Assembly (NCBI GenBank): GCA_028282805.1
Contig: JANQHD010000051.1
Coordinates: 61,405-125,404, forward strand
Source of the DNA: Phycisphaeraceae bacterium
GTDB lineage: Bacteria > Planctomycetota > Phycisphaerae > Phycisphaerales > Zrk34
Direction of reading: 5' to 3'
Length of the DNA: 64,000 bases
Shown: positions 16,759 to 25,123 of the stretch, one piece after another
Layout of the letters: the number at the start of each line of letters is the position of its first letter
How positions within the stretch are numbered: position 1 is the stretch's first letter
Translations under genes and position numbers: made by a program
The notes under the pieces: model-generated
What the model saw: the letters and a program-made list of their open reading frames with translations, nothing else
The model's database searches: none
What the model was told of the DNA's origin: nothing

Positions 16759-18603
16759 CTAGTCGCGTTCGAAGTAACGCTCGACGCTGCCGCGGTGCTT
16801 GGGCAGCACGATCTGTCGATTCGCCGCGCCGCCGTCGGCTTCGGCGCCGGCCAGTGCGCCGGTTTCGCTCGACCGGTCGCCCTCCGCTTTCGTCGGTGCG
16901 CCGACGCTTGCGCCGATCAGTTCGCTGTCCTTGATCGATCGCAGCGAAGCGGGCGGCAGGGTTTTCTCATCGAACGCCGCGCCTTCTTCGCTCGTCGGGT
17001 CACGCCAGGTCATCGCCGCGTCGCCCCGACCGCGGTTGACCCCGCCGCGCCCGGGCTTGCTCGCGGCTTGCATCGCCCGCACCTGTTGCGGGTCGATCAG
17101 GCCCTGCTCGGCCATGCGCTGCATCATCGCCTGCAGTTGGGCCTTGCTCATCTGCGCCGCCTTGCCGGCCATGCGGAAGGCTTTTTGCGGGGCGCCGCCC
17201 TGGCACGCCTGGCACTGCGCCGACTCCTTGGGCGAGTAGACGTACCGCTTGGCCGAGCCGTCGGGTTGCACGACGATCACGTACTCGTCGTCGAGCGGGC
17301 CGAGTCTGGTCACGTCGACCTTCGCGGTCTCGTCGAGCTTGTACACGGCCAGCGCGTTCTCTTCGTTGAGCGCGATGATGCGTTCGCCCTCGCCGAACGC
17401 GTGCAGGTCCAGCGTCATCATCACCGTCGGGTCGTGGCGGAACACGGCCTCGGTGGTCAACCGCACCGCGACCGGGTCCGATGGCTTCTTGCCCCGTTTT
17501 ATTGCGTCGAGCTTCAACTTCTCGTCGGGGTCGTACACGCTGACGTTGCCCGCCGCGTCGACCTGCGCCAACGAGTCGGCTTCCATCTCTTCCAGCGCCT
17601 CGGCCAGTTCCTGGATCTTCTCGATGGTCTGCTCGTCGAGCTCGTTGAGTTCTTTCAGGGCTTCGGGGTCGAGTTCGCCCAGTTTTTTCAGGGCGTCGGC
17701 GAGCTTCTTGTCCACGAGCTTGTCGAAGGCTTGCGAGTCTTTCATCGCTTCGTCGATCATCTTGCCCATGTCGCTCATGGCGTCGGCGAGGTCTTTCGGG
17801 TCGATCGGGTCGCCCGCTTCGTCGGTGGCTCTCAGTTCGCCGGTCTCCGGGTCGAACCCGTCGAGCGCCTTGTCGAGGTCTTCCGCCCGCCGTTCGATGT
17901 CCGCGAGTTGGCCGGCTTCCTTGATCGCGTCGTTCGCCGCCTCGTCGGCCGCCTTTTCCAGCAGCGCCTGGATGTGGTCGAGCTGTTCGAACGTCTTGCT
18001 CGGGTCGGCGCCGGACGCGTCCTTCTGGATCTGATCTAGCTTGGCGACCAGGTCCGTCTCGGCCTCGTAGTCGATGACCTTCTGCTGCTTGAGCGTGTCG
18101 ATCTTGTCGTGCAGGTCGGCGACCTGTTGCGAGACGTCGAGCTGGTTGGCGTTGTGGGTCGAAGCGACCGAGTCGGGGATGCCGAACGCCACACCGACAA
18201 ACGCGGCGCCCACGAGCAGCGCCACCCACCTCGGCCCGCCGCGCCAGCGCACGGTCGGCGGGTTGGTCGGCGCGATCTTGTTGCGCCACGCGCCGAGCTC
18301 GGTTTCGTGTTCGGCCATGACCAAGCCGCCGGCGTCGGATTGGTGGTCCACCATCGCGCGCAGCACCGCCGGCCTCGGCATCCGGCGTCGGGCCAGCCAG
18401 ATCGCCGCCACTACCAACGGCCCAAGCCCCGCCGCGCCCCACGCCAACGGCTGGCGCTCGACCTGCCACCCGGCCCGTGCGATCAGCACCGCCGTGCCGT
18501 ACACGAACGCGAAGCCCGCCACCAGCACCACCGCGTAGCGCAACCACAGCAGCCACCCGATCCGGTGCCGCAGGGACTGAACTTGCCGGTCGCTATCGGC
18601 CAT
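16759..18603 (-). CDS. DUF4175-like membrane/coiled-coil protein
   Basis: Protein of 614 residues that opens the MoxR/VWA run. Three N-terminal membrane helices (about 14-45, 52-74 and 126-143) are followed by a long acidic, helical, coiled-coil-prone stretch (about 150-350; repeated ELDPEALKELNELDEQ-type pattern). A short beta region follows, then a CQACQ cysteine pair (near 463) and a Gly/Arg-rich tail. The shape resembles DUF4175 proteins, which also occur beside MoxR/VWA clusters, but the match is by general form only. The cysteine pair could bind a metal or form a disulfide. The role is not known. Confidence 0.7.
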   Translation of the reverse strand: MADSDRQVQSLRHRIGWLLWLRYAVVLVAGFAFVYGTAVLIARAGWQVERQPLAWGAAGLGPLVVAAIWLARRRMPRPAVLRAMVDHQSDAGGLVMAEHETELGAWRNKIAPTNPPTVRWRGGPRWVALLVGAAFVGVAFGIPDSVASTHNANQLDVSQQVADLHDKIDTLKQQKVIDYEAETDLVAKLDQIQKDASGADPSKTFEQLDHIQALLEKAADEAANDAIKEAGQLADIERRAEDLDKALDGFDPETGELRATDEAGDPIDPKDLADAMSDMGKMIDEAMKDSQAFDKLVDKKLADALKKLGELDPEALKELNELDEQTIEKIQELAEALEEMEADSLAQVDAAGNVSVYDPDEKLKLDAIKRGKKPSDPVAVRLTTEAVFRHDPTVMMTLDLHAFGEGERIIALNEENALAVYKLDETAKVDVTRLGPLDDEYVIVVQPDGSAKRYVYSPKESAQCQACQGGAPQKAFRMAGKAAQMSKAQLQAMMQRMAEQGLIDPQQVRAMQAASKPGRGGVNRGRGDAAMTWRDPTSEEGAAFDEKTLPPASLRSIKDSELIGASVGAPTKAEGDRSSETGALAGAEADGGAANRQIVLPKHRGSVERYFERD

Positions 18604-18751
18604 GCGTGCGCCTTGTCTTTGTCATAAATAACACAACCGCAGCTACTTGCTGCAATTGATGCTATCGGCGCCACCCGCGTGGCGTCAACTAAAAAGCCCC
18701 CACAAGCCCACCTGCATCTATATAGATAGACGTCCTGCCGACGCGGCTTGT
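18604..18751. promoter_or_regulatory. 148-bp intergenic region with three inverted repeats
   Basis: This gap lies upstream of the MoxR/VWA run (minus strand) and downstream of the next minus-strand gene. It is AT-richer than its surroundings and holds three separate palindromes: GCAGC-N5-GCTGC (18639-18653), CGCCAC-N4-GTGGCG (18669-18684) and a perfect 12-mer ATCTATATAGAT (18716-18727). The gap is the natural place for the operon promoter, and the palindromes could be operators or an attenuator. I see no unambiguous sigma-70 pair and no clear T-tract terminator. Confidence 0.4.
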
Positions 18752-20284
18752 TCAGCGGAGCTGGTAGAAACCCGCGTCTTGCCTGGCCATGTGCCACCGA
18801 CCGTCGAACTCGTTCTGGATCAGCCCGCCGTCGTCGACGAGGTTTCGGCCCACGCTCCACACCACGTAGCCGCCCTCGTCGCGCAGCTTGTACAGCATCG
18901 GTTGGTTCGTAAACGGGTCCACCGGCAACTTATCGAAGTAAGCCGGCGCCAGGTCGTCCAGCTTCTCCGGCAGCTTGCCGTGCGCCAGGCGGTAACGCTC
19001 GACCGCCAAACCGATCCGCGTGACACGGGCGCTAGCGATGACCCTGAACTTGATCCAGTCAGTCCCATGGAAACTGAACAGCAGGTTGGCAGAACACGCG
19101 TTGACGAACCGGTTGACCCGACCATCCCGGAGCGTGTCCAATTCACCTCTGACCCGATCGTACTCCGCGAGGCGGTCGGGCATCGGCAGCTTGGTGATGT
19201 CGATCTGCTCCTGCATCACCGACAGGTAAGTCAGTCGGTCCAGCTTGATCGTGCCGAGGGCGCGGTGAGCGAGCATTTGGGCATCGGTAATCTCATAAGC
19301 GCCGATAACGCCGCCGCCCGTGATGAGTGACTCCGGGTCGTCGAACAGAGCTAGCCCGCAAACTCGTTCGACTTGAAACGCTCGCCGTGCGTGGGGGTCG
19401 AACCGGAGGCGCGCGACGATCCGGTCAAGCTCCGCGCACTGCGCATCGGTCAGCGGCGAGTGCAGCATCGCGTGTTGGATCGTGCCCAGTGCTAAGCCGT
19501 TGATCCCAATTCGAAGCAATTGCGATATCAGCAGCGGCTCGTCCTCGAGCGATCTGGCGATCGCGGTGATCGCGTCGATGGTCTCGATCGCCCGGTCGGT
19601 GTGGCCCGTGTCCATGTCGTGCCTCGCCTTTGCCGCTAAAAGGTTGGCCAGCGCACGCAGCTTCGAGTAGTGATCCAAGTTTGACTTAGAGTTCAGGCCG
19701 TCGATCGGGTATCGGCCCCGTTCGATCGTGCGCGCCGCCATCGCGATCCGTATCGCCTCTTCGTTGAGTTCGAGAAACTTCCCCGTGATCGGCAGGGCGT
19801 ACTCGCACAGGCGTTCGCCCTTGTCGTACTCCATCATCCCGAGATACGGCAGCAGGTCCGACGGTGTCTCCACGTAGTCGTAGTGCGAATTGCTGTCAGA
19901 TTCGTCTTTTTCGAACTCGACCCAAGACTCACCGGACAGGTCGTATTCCCCGGTCGGTACGTTGGGCGGCATCTTGAGAACCAGCTCGCCGGCTTCGTAA
20001 CGCCGATCGAACTCGGACGGGCGCATCATCGCTTCCACCGCCTCGAGCAGCTCGGTCGCAAGGTTCTCCCCCTCGATCGGCGGGTACATCGCCAGCACGT
20101 CGTCAAAAGTCACCGGCTCGCCCCGCTCGCGGATCGCGGCAATCTCGCGGTCGATGGCGTACGATAACGACCAGTGCCAACCGACGAACAGCAATACGCA
20201 CACCATCGCGATCGTGAACACGACTTTGAGCCATCGCGGCAAGCGATGGCGGTCGTCCGTTTTGTCTTTTTTCGACCCGGCCAT
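18752..20284 (-). CDS. Planctomycete-type membrane-anchored protein of unknown function
   Basis: A 510-residue protein with a single N-terminal helix (about 19-37) after a charged start (MAGSKKDKTDDRHRLPRWLK), so most of it should lie outside the cytoplasm. The middle is helical, with a segment around ALANLLAAKARHDMDTGHTD resembling TPR-like repeats. The end (YRLAHGKLPEKLDDL, then LPVDPFTNQPMLYKL and a glycine-rich turn) is a pattern I know from many planctomycete hypothetical proteins and from pseudopilin-like tails. I chose the ATG at 20284; an upstream start would run into a terminator and a tRNA gene. No function can be assigned. Confidence 0.8.
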   Translation of the reverse strand: MAGSKKDKTDDRHRLPRWLKVVFTIAMVCVLLFVGWHWSLSYAIDREIAAIRERGEPVTFDDVLAMYPPIEGENLATELLEAVEAMMRPSEFDRRYEAGELVLKMPPNVPTGEYDLSGESWVEFEKDESDSNSHYDYVETPSDLLPYLGMMEYDKGERLCEYALPITGKFLELNEEAIRIAMAARTIERGRYPIDGLNSKSNLDHYSKLRALANLLAAKARHDMDTGHTDRAIETIDAITAIARSLEDEPLLISQLLRIGINGLALGTIQHAMLHSPLTDAQCAELDRIVARLRFDPHARRAFQVERVCGLALFDDPESLITGGGVIGAYEITDAQMLAHRALGTIKLDRLTYLSVMQEQIDITKLPMPDRLAEYDRVRGELDTLRDGRVNRFVNACSANLLFSFHGTDWIKFRVIASARVTRIGLAVERYRLAHGKLPEKLDDLAPAYFDKLPVDPFTNQPMLYKLRDEGGYVVWSVGRNLVDDGGLIQNEFDGRWHMARQDAGFYQLR

Positions 20285-20325
20285 GGCCGCATTGTACCGC
20301 GACCGGGCGGCGTGATGCGTGCACG

Positions 20326-20355
20326 AAAAAACCCCGCGGCTAATGTGCCGCGGGG
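20326..20355 (-). terminator. Rho-independent terminator of tRNA-Pro
   Basis: A 9-bp perfect GC stem (CCCCGCGGC at 20332-20340 with GCCGCGGGG at 20347-20355) and a 6-base loop are followed, on the minus strand, by six T residues (20331-20326). It lies 11 bp beyond the 3' end of tRNA-Pro and just before the next minus-strand start, so it ends the tRNA transcript. Confidence 0.9.
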
Positions 20356-20365
20356 CCGTGTACGA

Positions 20366-20441
<76 letters not shown>

Positions 20442-20501
20442 TTCTCCACGCTCCAAGTGTCCCATGTTAGTGATCGCCGCAGCCGCGAGCAACATCGCGT
20501 T

Positions 20502-22070
20502 TTATGCGTGATCCGCGTCGTCGTCGGCCGGCTGTTTGGCCTTGCCCATGACCACGACCGTCCGCGCCGCCAAGTCGCCCATGCGCTGGTGGGGGCGATT
20601 CAGCAGCACGAACAGCAGCAACGGCCAGGCGAACAACTCGATCAGCCGCACCACCCCCCGCAGCAGCACGCCCGCGGCGCGGGGCTTGCCGCCGGTCGTG
20701 TTCGTCACCCGGCAGTGCATGATGCGCTTGCCGAGGGACATGCCCGTTGTCAGTTCGCCGATCGTGGTGTGCACGACGAATACGCCGAACGCCACCACGC
20801 CCGGCAGCATCTGGTCGGGCGGCTGGTTGAACGAGGGCCACGGCAACAGCACCTCCAGCGGGTTGGTGATCTTGAAGGCAAACATCGCCACGGCCACGGC
20901 GGGCGCCATGTCGATCAGCGCGGCGCTCAACCGCACCGACAGCGCCGCCGGCGCCAAACCCTCCGGCAGGCGCACGATCGCGCTCTCGGGGTCACGCCGC
21001 CAGATCGCGATGATCGTCAGCGTCATCACGATCAACAGCCCCGTGACGATCATCTCCCGGTTCGACACCGGCGGCCAGTGCGACACCTTCAACGGCGCGT
21101 ACGCCACCTCGCTGTGAGGCTTGGCGAAAAGCGAACGCTCGGTGATGAACAGGTTGCCCTCTTTGGTCTTCGCGATGACGCGCACGCTGTTGCCGTGCGC
21201 CACCGGCACGTGTTGCAGGTCCGGGCTCGCCGGCAGGGGCAGCAGGCCGGCGTACATGCTCCGCCCGTCGGGGTGCAGCAGCGACACGTTGATCTGCACC
21301 TCGTGGCCGGGCTTGGCTTGCAGGTTCGCGGCCGGCGGGGCGAGCACGAGGATCTGCCCCATGACGCCCACCGCGCGTGACTCGCCGATCCGCGCCGTCA
21401 GGCCGTAGCCGGCGCGCGACCAGGCCTCGCCTTGTCGCCGGTGCAGCGCGAGGGTGTGGCCTGGTTCGGTTTCGACCAGCGCGATCTCGTCGTTGGCCGC
21501 GTCGAGCACCACCAGCGCACAATCGCCCAACGGCTGCGGCGTCGCGATCGGTTCCCACGCGCCGCCGCGGTAGGCCAGCAGCTGCTTCGGTGCGACGTCA
21601 TCATCGCCTTGCCCATCGGGTTTCGGCTCGGCGACCAGCGCGAGGGGGCCGGCGGCGGTCGCGTTGAAGTCGATCAGCTGCGCACCTTTCGGCAGCGGCA
21701 TGAGCTGTTCGGGTTCGTAGCCGTGCAAGCCCTGCCGTGCCGACCACGTGAACGTCACCGACTGCGCCGTCATGTCTTCGTACACGAGGTAGGCTTTGTC
21801 CGTGGTCGCGGCCAGCGCGATCGGGCGGCCCTTGCTGGGCATGGCGATGTACAACGTGTCGCGCGGCGCTTGCGGGGGCTGGTGCAGCAGCTCGAAGCCC
21901 GACCCGTTATCCGGCACGACCACCCACAGGCCGTTCGGTTCCTGCGCCGCCAGCAGCTTCACCTTGTCGATGGGTGGGGCCGGTGTTTCGCTCAGCGCCC
22001 ACGCCCGCCCCGAGGCCGCCGCCGCGACGCACACCACCACCCACACGATATGTTTCAGGTTGCCATACAC
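20502..22070 (-). CDS. Exported protein with C-terminal RDD membrane domain
   Basis: Protein of 522 residues. A GTG start at 22070 gives a signal sequence (VWVVVCVAAAASGRAWA); no in-frame ATG is nearby. Residues 30-340 are beta-rich, with short repeating blocks (LLAYRGGAWEPIATPQPLG, LHRRQGEAWSRAGYG) that suggest a beta-propeller outside the cytoplasm. A membrane helix (about 340-360) leads to an RDD domain (about 375-510) with the family's Arg and Asp residues in helices (LSVRLSAALIDMAP, HQRMGDLAARTVVV). RDD domains may be ion transporters or membrane scaffolds. The gene follows a lipoprotein gene by 38 bp in the same operon. The combination is seen in planctomycetes; the function is unknown. 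Confidence 0.82.
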   Translation of the reverse strand: MYGNLKHIVWVVVCVAAAASGRAWALSETPAPPIDKVKLLAAQEPNGLWVVVPDNGSGFELLHQPPQAPRDTLYIAMPSKGRPIALAATTDKAYLVYEDMTAQSVTFTWSARQGLHGYEPEQLMPLPKGAQLIDFNATAAGPLALVAEPKPDGQGDDDVAPKQLLAYRGGAWEPIATPQPLGDCALVVLDAANDEIALVETEPGHTLALHRRQGEAWSRAGYGLTARIGESRAVGVMGQILVLAPPAANLQAKPGHEVQINVSLLHPDGRSMYAGLLPLPASPDLQHVPVAHGNSVRVIAKTKEGNLFITERSLFAKPHSEVAYAPLKVSHWPPVSNREMIVTGLLIVMTLTIIAIWRRDPESAIVRLPEGLAPAALSVRLSAALIDMAPAVAVAMFAFKITNPLEVLLPWPSFNQPPDQMLPGVVAFGVFVVHTTIGELTTGMSLGKRIMHCRVTNTTGGKPRAAGVLLRGVVRLIELFAWPLLLFVLLNRPHQRMGDLAARTVVVMGKAKQPADDDADHA

Positions 22071-22108
22071 ACCCGGAGCATACCCCAACACACGCCCAGC
22101 CGCACCTG

Positions 22109-23002
22109 CTACGGCCGGTCGGCGCGGGGGTCGAGGTCCTCGATCTGCGCCGGGTCGATCTTCAGCGCCTTGACCAACTTGTCGTAGTCGAAGTGAACGT
22201 CCTTGACGCTGTCGCCCCCATCCCACGGCTCCCGCGCAAACAGGTCCACCGTCGTCCGATCCATCGGCAGCTCGATGTGCACCTTCTCGGCCACCCAAGG
22301 CCACCCGCCCGGCGGCAGGCCCTCGATCTCCATGCGGTTGAACTGGCTCAGCTCCGCGGTCAGCACGACGTCGCCGCGCTTGTCGGTGATGCGCACCGAT
22401 TGCACGCCGTAGCCCGGCTTGATGACCAGTTCGAGCGCCTGGTCGTCGCGCCCCTTGTCGGGTGGGTACTCGATGAGGTAGCCGTTCTTGTGCGCCGCCA
22501 CGGTTGCCTCGGCGTTTGCGTCGAGCGGCCCGAAGCCGAGCAGGCCGACGATCTGGTCCGGGCGGATCGGCAGCGGGGCGTTGGCGCGGCGCTGGCCGAC
22601 GGCCTTGGCGTGGCTGCCCACCCAACCGGTGCGCGGCTTGGCGTGCAAGTCAAACAGCCAGTACCGCTTCGCGTCGCAACCCAACCAGTACAGGTCCACG
22701 TCCGCCTTGCTGATCTTCAGCGCCAACTGGTCGGGCGGCCGGTAGCGCATCGGCCCGTCGCCCTGTTCGAAATGTTTCTTGCCGTCTTCGTCGTACCACT
22801 CGAACTCCACCACCGCACGCGCGCGGTACTGGGCGATCGGCTTGACCCGCGCGTTGTGTGCCGCAGCAAGCTCGGCGTAGCTGGGCAACGCCACGTCGCC
22901 GTCGTCCGGCTGCGTGTCCTTCTGTTGTTCACACCCCGAAATCAACACCCCGGCAAGCACGCACGACATGAAACCCAAACAAGCTCGCCACTCGCGCCCC
23001 AT
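22109..23002 (-). CDS. Lipoprotein of unknown function
   Basis: A 297-residue lipoprotein with signal peptide and lipobox LISGC (Cys at about 24), so it is anchored to a membrane facing the periplasm. The mature part looks like one beta-rich domain (YRARAVVEFEWYDEDGKK, then LALKISKADVDLYWLGCD), a pattern reminiscent of the half-barrel of LolA/LolB-like lipoprotein carriers; I put this forward only as a possibility. The ATG at 23002 overlaps the upstream TGA (TGATG); a GTG at 23005 is also possible. It is the middle gene of a three-gene minus-strand operon. Confidence 0.78.
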   Translation of the reverse strand: MGREWRACLGFMSCVLAGVLISGCEQQKDTQPDDGDVALPSYAELAAAHNARVKPIAQYRARAVVEFEWYDEDGKKHFEQGDGPMRYRPPDQLALKISKADVDLYWLGCDAKRYWLFDLHAKPRTGWVGSHAKAVGQRRANAPLPIRPDQIVGLLGFGPLDANAEATVAAHKNGYLIEYPPDKGRDDQALELVIKPGYGVQSVRITDKRGDVVLTAELSQFNRMEIEGLPPGGWPWVAEKVHIELPMDRTTVDLFAREPWDGGDSVKDVHFDYDKLVKALKIDPAQIEDLDPRADRP

Positions 23003-23565
23003 CACAGCTCCGCGTTCAATATCTCGCCGAGCTGGTCGGTCACCTCACGCACCTGGTCGTCGTTGAGGTGCGGGTCGAGTACTTCCAGCGTCTCGGCGTC
23101 GTTCCACTTGCCCAGCGGCCCCTTGCTCACGTCCAGCTTCGGCGTCAGCACCCACCACTCCTCGCTCGCGCCCGCGTCGCCGTCGACCTCGCGCCGCTCG
23201 GTGCGGTCGTAGCGCAGCAGCTTCTTGCGCATCAGAATCAACATCAGCACGAACCGGAACGCGATCCGCTGCGGCTGCTCGGCGTCTTCCAACCGCCGCA
23301 GCAGGTTCAACAGCACCTCGTCGTCCACGAACATCTTCCGCTTCTGGTTCGGCTCGGGCACGACCGCTTTCCAGTAGCTGAATATCGCCTCGGGCCTGTT
23401 GCCCGCGTCCCACGCGTCGCAGCCGATGTCCACGCGTTTGAGTTCCTCGCCGTCCTCGACCAGCGACGCGATGTACTCCGTGCCCGGTGCCAGCACCGCG
23501 CCCGTCATCGCGCATTGGCCGGTGGGCTTTTCGAAGTCGTAGGTCTGGCTGTTCAACTGGCTCAT
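23002..23565 (-). CDS. Conserved hypothetical protein, 187 residues
   Basis: A soluble protein with no signal peptide or membrane helix. The start segment (TGQCAMTGAVLAPGTEYIA) has a lone cysteine pair-like arrangement with a later IGCDAW. The rest is mixed helix and charged strands (MFVDDEVLLNLLRRLED, AFRFVLMLILMRKKLLRYD). It resembles short conserved planctomycete proteins of unknown role. The start is the ATG at 23565, and the stop overlaps the lipoprotein gene (TGATG), so it opens the operon that ends with the RDD protein. No function is proposed. Confidence 0.75.
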   Translation of the reverse strand: MSQLNSQTYDFEKPTGQCAMTGAVLAPGTEYIASLVEDGEELKRVDIGCDAWDAGNRPEAIFSYWKAVVPEPNQKRKMFVDDEVLLNLLRRLEDAEQPQRIAFRFVLMLILMRKKLLRYDRTERREVDGDAGASEEWWVLTPKLDVSKGPLGKWNDAETLEVLDPHLNDDQVREVTDQLGEILNAEL

Positions 23566-23598
23566 GCCCCCATTGTAGGCACAATCCGCCGCCCGCAT

Positions 23599-23619
23599 AA
23601 GCCGCTCGCGGCTTAGCGC
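23599..23619. repeat. 21-bp palindromic repeat, intergenic copy
   Basis: Core AGCCGCTCGCGGCTTAGCG; the centre GCCGCTCGCGGC is flanked by AA and TT to form a near-perfect palindrome followed by AGCGC. An identical 21-base copy lies at 11025-11045 inside the DUF58 gene, and a one-base variant at 5917-5936 inside the large VWA gene. This copy sits between the divergent 187-residue protein gene and trxB. Confidence 0.75.
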
Positions 23620-23697
23620 GTAACCCCCGCTTGCCGTCAGCATCTCACAAGCACCCTACAAGACACCCAAACACACCGTTGCTATCATTCGCCGACC

Positions 23698-24726
23698 ATG
23701 ACAGACCAAAAAACCGAAAACGTCGTGATCATCGGCTCCGGCCCCGCGGGCTGGACCGCCGCGATCTACGCCGCCCGCGCCAACCTCAGCCCGCTCGTCT
23801 TCCCCGGCCGGGCCGTCAGCAAAGACCTCGTGCCCGGCGGTCAGCTCATGCTCACCACCGACGTCGAAAACTACCCCGGCTACCCCGACGCGGTGACCGG
23901 GCCCGACATGATGCAAGACATGTTCAAGCAGGCCATGCGCTTCGGCACACGCGTGGTGACCGATGACGGCGTGAAGACCGGCGACGACCTGGCCGGCGGC
24001 TTGTTCTCCATCTTCCAGAACGTCGAATCGCTCGACACCTCGGCCCGCCCGTTCCGCATCAAAGGCGACAACGGCTTCGAGGTTACCGCCAACGCCGTCA
24101 TCATCGCCACCGGCGCCAAGGCAAACTGGTTGGGGCTCGAAAACGAGCAACGCCTCGCGCAAACCGGCGGCGGCGTCAGCGCGTGCGCGGTGTGCGACGG
24201 CGCGCTGCCGATGTTCCGCGACAAGGACATGGCCGTGGTCGGCGGCGGCGACTCGGCGGTGGAAGAGGCGACCTACCTGACCAAGTTCGCCTCGAAGGTT
24301 TACCTGATCCACCGGCGTGACGAGCTGCGCGCCAGCAAGATCATGGCCGACCGCGCGAAGAACGATCCGAAGATCGAGATCCTCTGGAACAAAACCGTTT
24401 CCGACGTGATCGGCGACGACGTGATTACCGCGGTGAAGCTGACCGACACGCAGACTGGCGAAGAGTCCGACCTGCCCGTGGGCGGCTTGTTCATGGCCAT
24501 CGGCCACACGCCGATCACGCAGTTCCTCAACGGCCAACTCGAACTCGACGAGTCGGGCTACATCGTGCTGCCCGACCCGGGCCGCAGTTACACCAGCGTC
24601 GATGGCGTCTTCGCCGCCGGCGACGTGGCGGACCACACCTACCGCCAGGCCGTGACGGCCGCGGGCATGGGCTGCAAGGCCGCGATCGACGCCGAGCGCT
24701 GGTTGGCGGAGAAGGGTTTGGCGTAA
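23698..24726 (+). CDS. trxB: Thioredoxin reductase
   Basis: Cytoplasmic flavoenzyme that transfers electrons from NADPH to thioredoxin. The protein has 342 residues, slightly longer than the usual 310-330. FAD-binding [12 protein letters not shown] lies at 11-22, the redox pair CAVC is at Cys163 and Cys166, the NADPH-binding [12 protein letters not shown] follows, and the C-terminal FAD motif is [11 protein letters not shown] short insert after residue 85 accounts for the extra length. It is transcribed alone on the plus strand; a TATCAT box at 23683-23688 is close to the ATG, but no convincing -35 element is seen. Confidence 0.97.
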   Translation: MTDQKTENVVIIGSGPAGWTAAIYAARANLSPLVFPGRAVSKDLVPGGQLMLTTDVENYPGYPDAVTGPDMMQDMFKQAMRFGTRVVTDDGVKTGDDLAGGLFSIFQNVESLDTSARPFRIKGDNGFEVTANAVIIATGAKANWLGLENEQRLAQTGGGVSACAVCDGALPMFRDKDMAVVGGGDSAVEEATYLTKFASKVYLIHRRDELRASKIMADRAKNDPKIEILWNKTVSDVIGDDVITAVKLTDTQTGEESDLPVGGLFMAIGHTPITQFLNGQLELDESGYIVLPDPGRSYTSVDGVFAAGDVADHTYRQAVTAAGMGCKAAIDAERWLAEKGLA

Positions 24727-25123
24727 ACACCCCTCGCCCGCCGTGTTCGAGCGGCAAGCCTGGCCGTGACGCACCGTCACACGAAGCGAAATGAAATCCG
24801 GAACCCGGAGTCAACGGTTCTTCACGCGCGCCACGACGGTGCGCTTGTGGTGGAACTACCAACATATCGCTGTATTTGCCTTGTCGTGGCAGTTCGCGCT
24901 ACGCTTTTGTTTGGGGTTGGCGCACCTCCGTTTCATGATCACCGCGCGAACACCGCGCCCTCGCTGCTACCGTTCCCAGCCCCCAAACGGGTCAAAGTCG
25001 CAATTTTGAGCTAAGAATCCATTTCTTACAATTGTAAGGAATGGGCTTGGCCGCAAACGGGTCGAGAACGGTTCGTGTTGATCGAGGGCGGGGGCTCGAC
25101 GGGCCCTGCCAGCGTGCGAGTGT
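24727..25123. other. 397-bp intergenic region without a supported gene
   Basis: This region lies between the convergent trxB and PEP-CTERM protein genes. An open frame of about 80 codons exists on the plus strand but has no ribosome-binding site, no recognisable product and atypical composition. The only notable structure is an AT-rich palindrome at 25023-25042. No T-tract terminator was recognised for either gene. Confidence 0.5.
25023..25042. repeat. AT-rich palindrome
   Basis: A perfect 14-bp palindrome CTTACAATTGTAAG (25026-25039) extends to 20 bp with a single G-T mismatch. It stands out from its GC-rich surroundings. It could be a bidirectional terminator lacking a T-tract, or a protein-binding site; it lies in a convergent gap, which favours the former. 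Confidence 0.45.

Noticed and set aside
23683..23688. TATCAT as the trxB promoter -10 box
   Set aside because: It lies only 9 bp before the ATG, and no acceptable -35 box is found at the right distance.
24766..25014. Small gene of about 82 codons between trxB and the PEP-CTERM gene
   Set aside because: No ribosome-binding site, no recognisable sequence, and an overlapping frame of similar length exists; codon use is unlike the neighbours.
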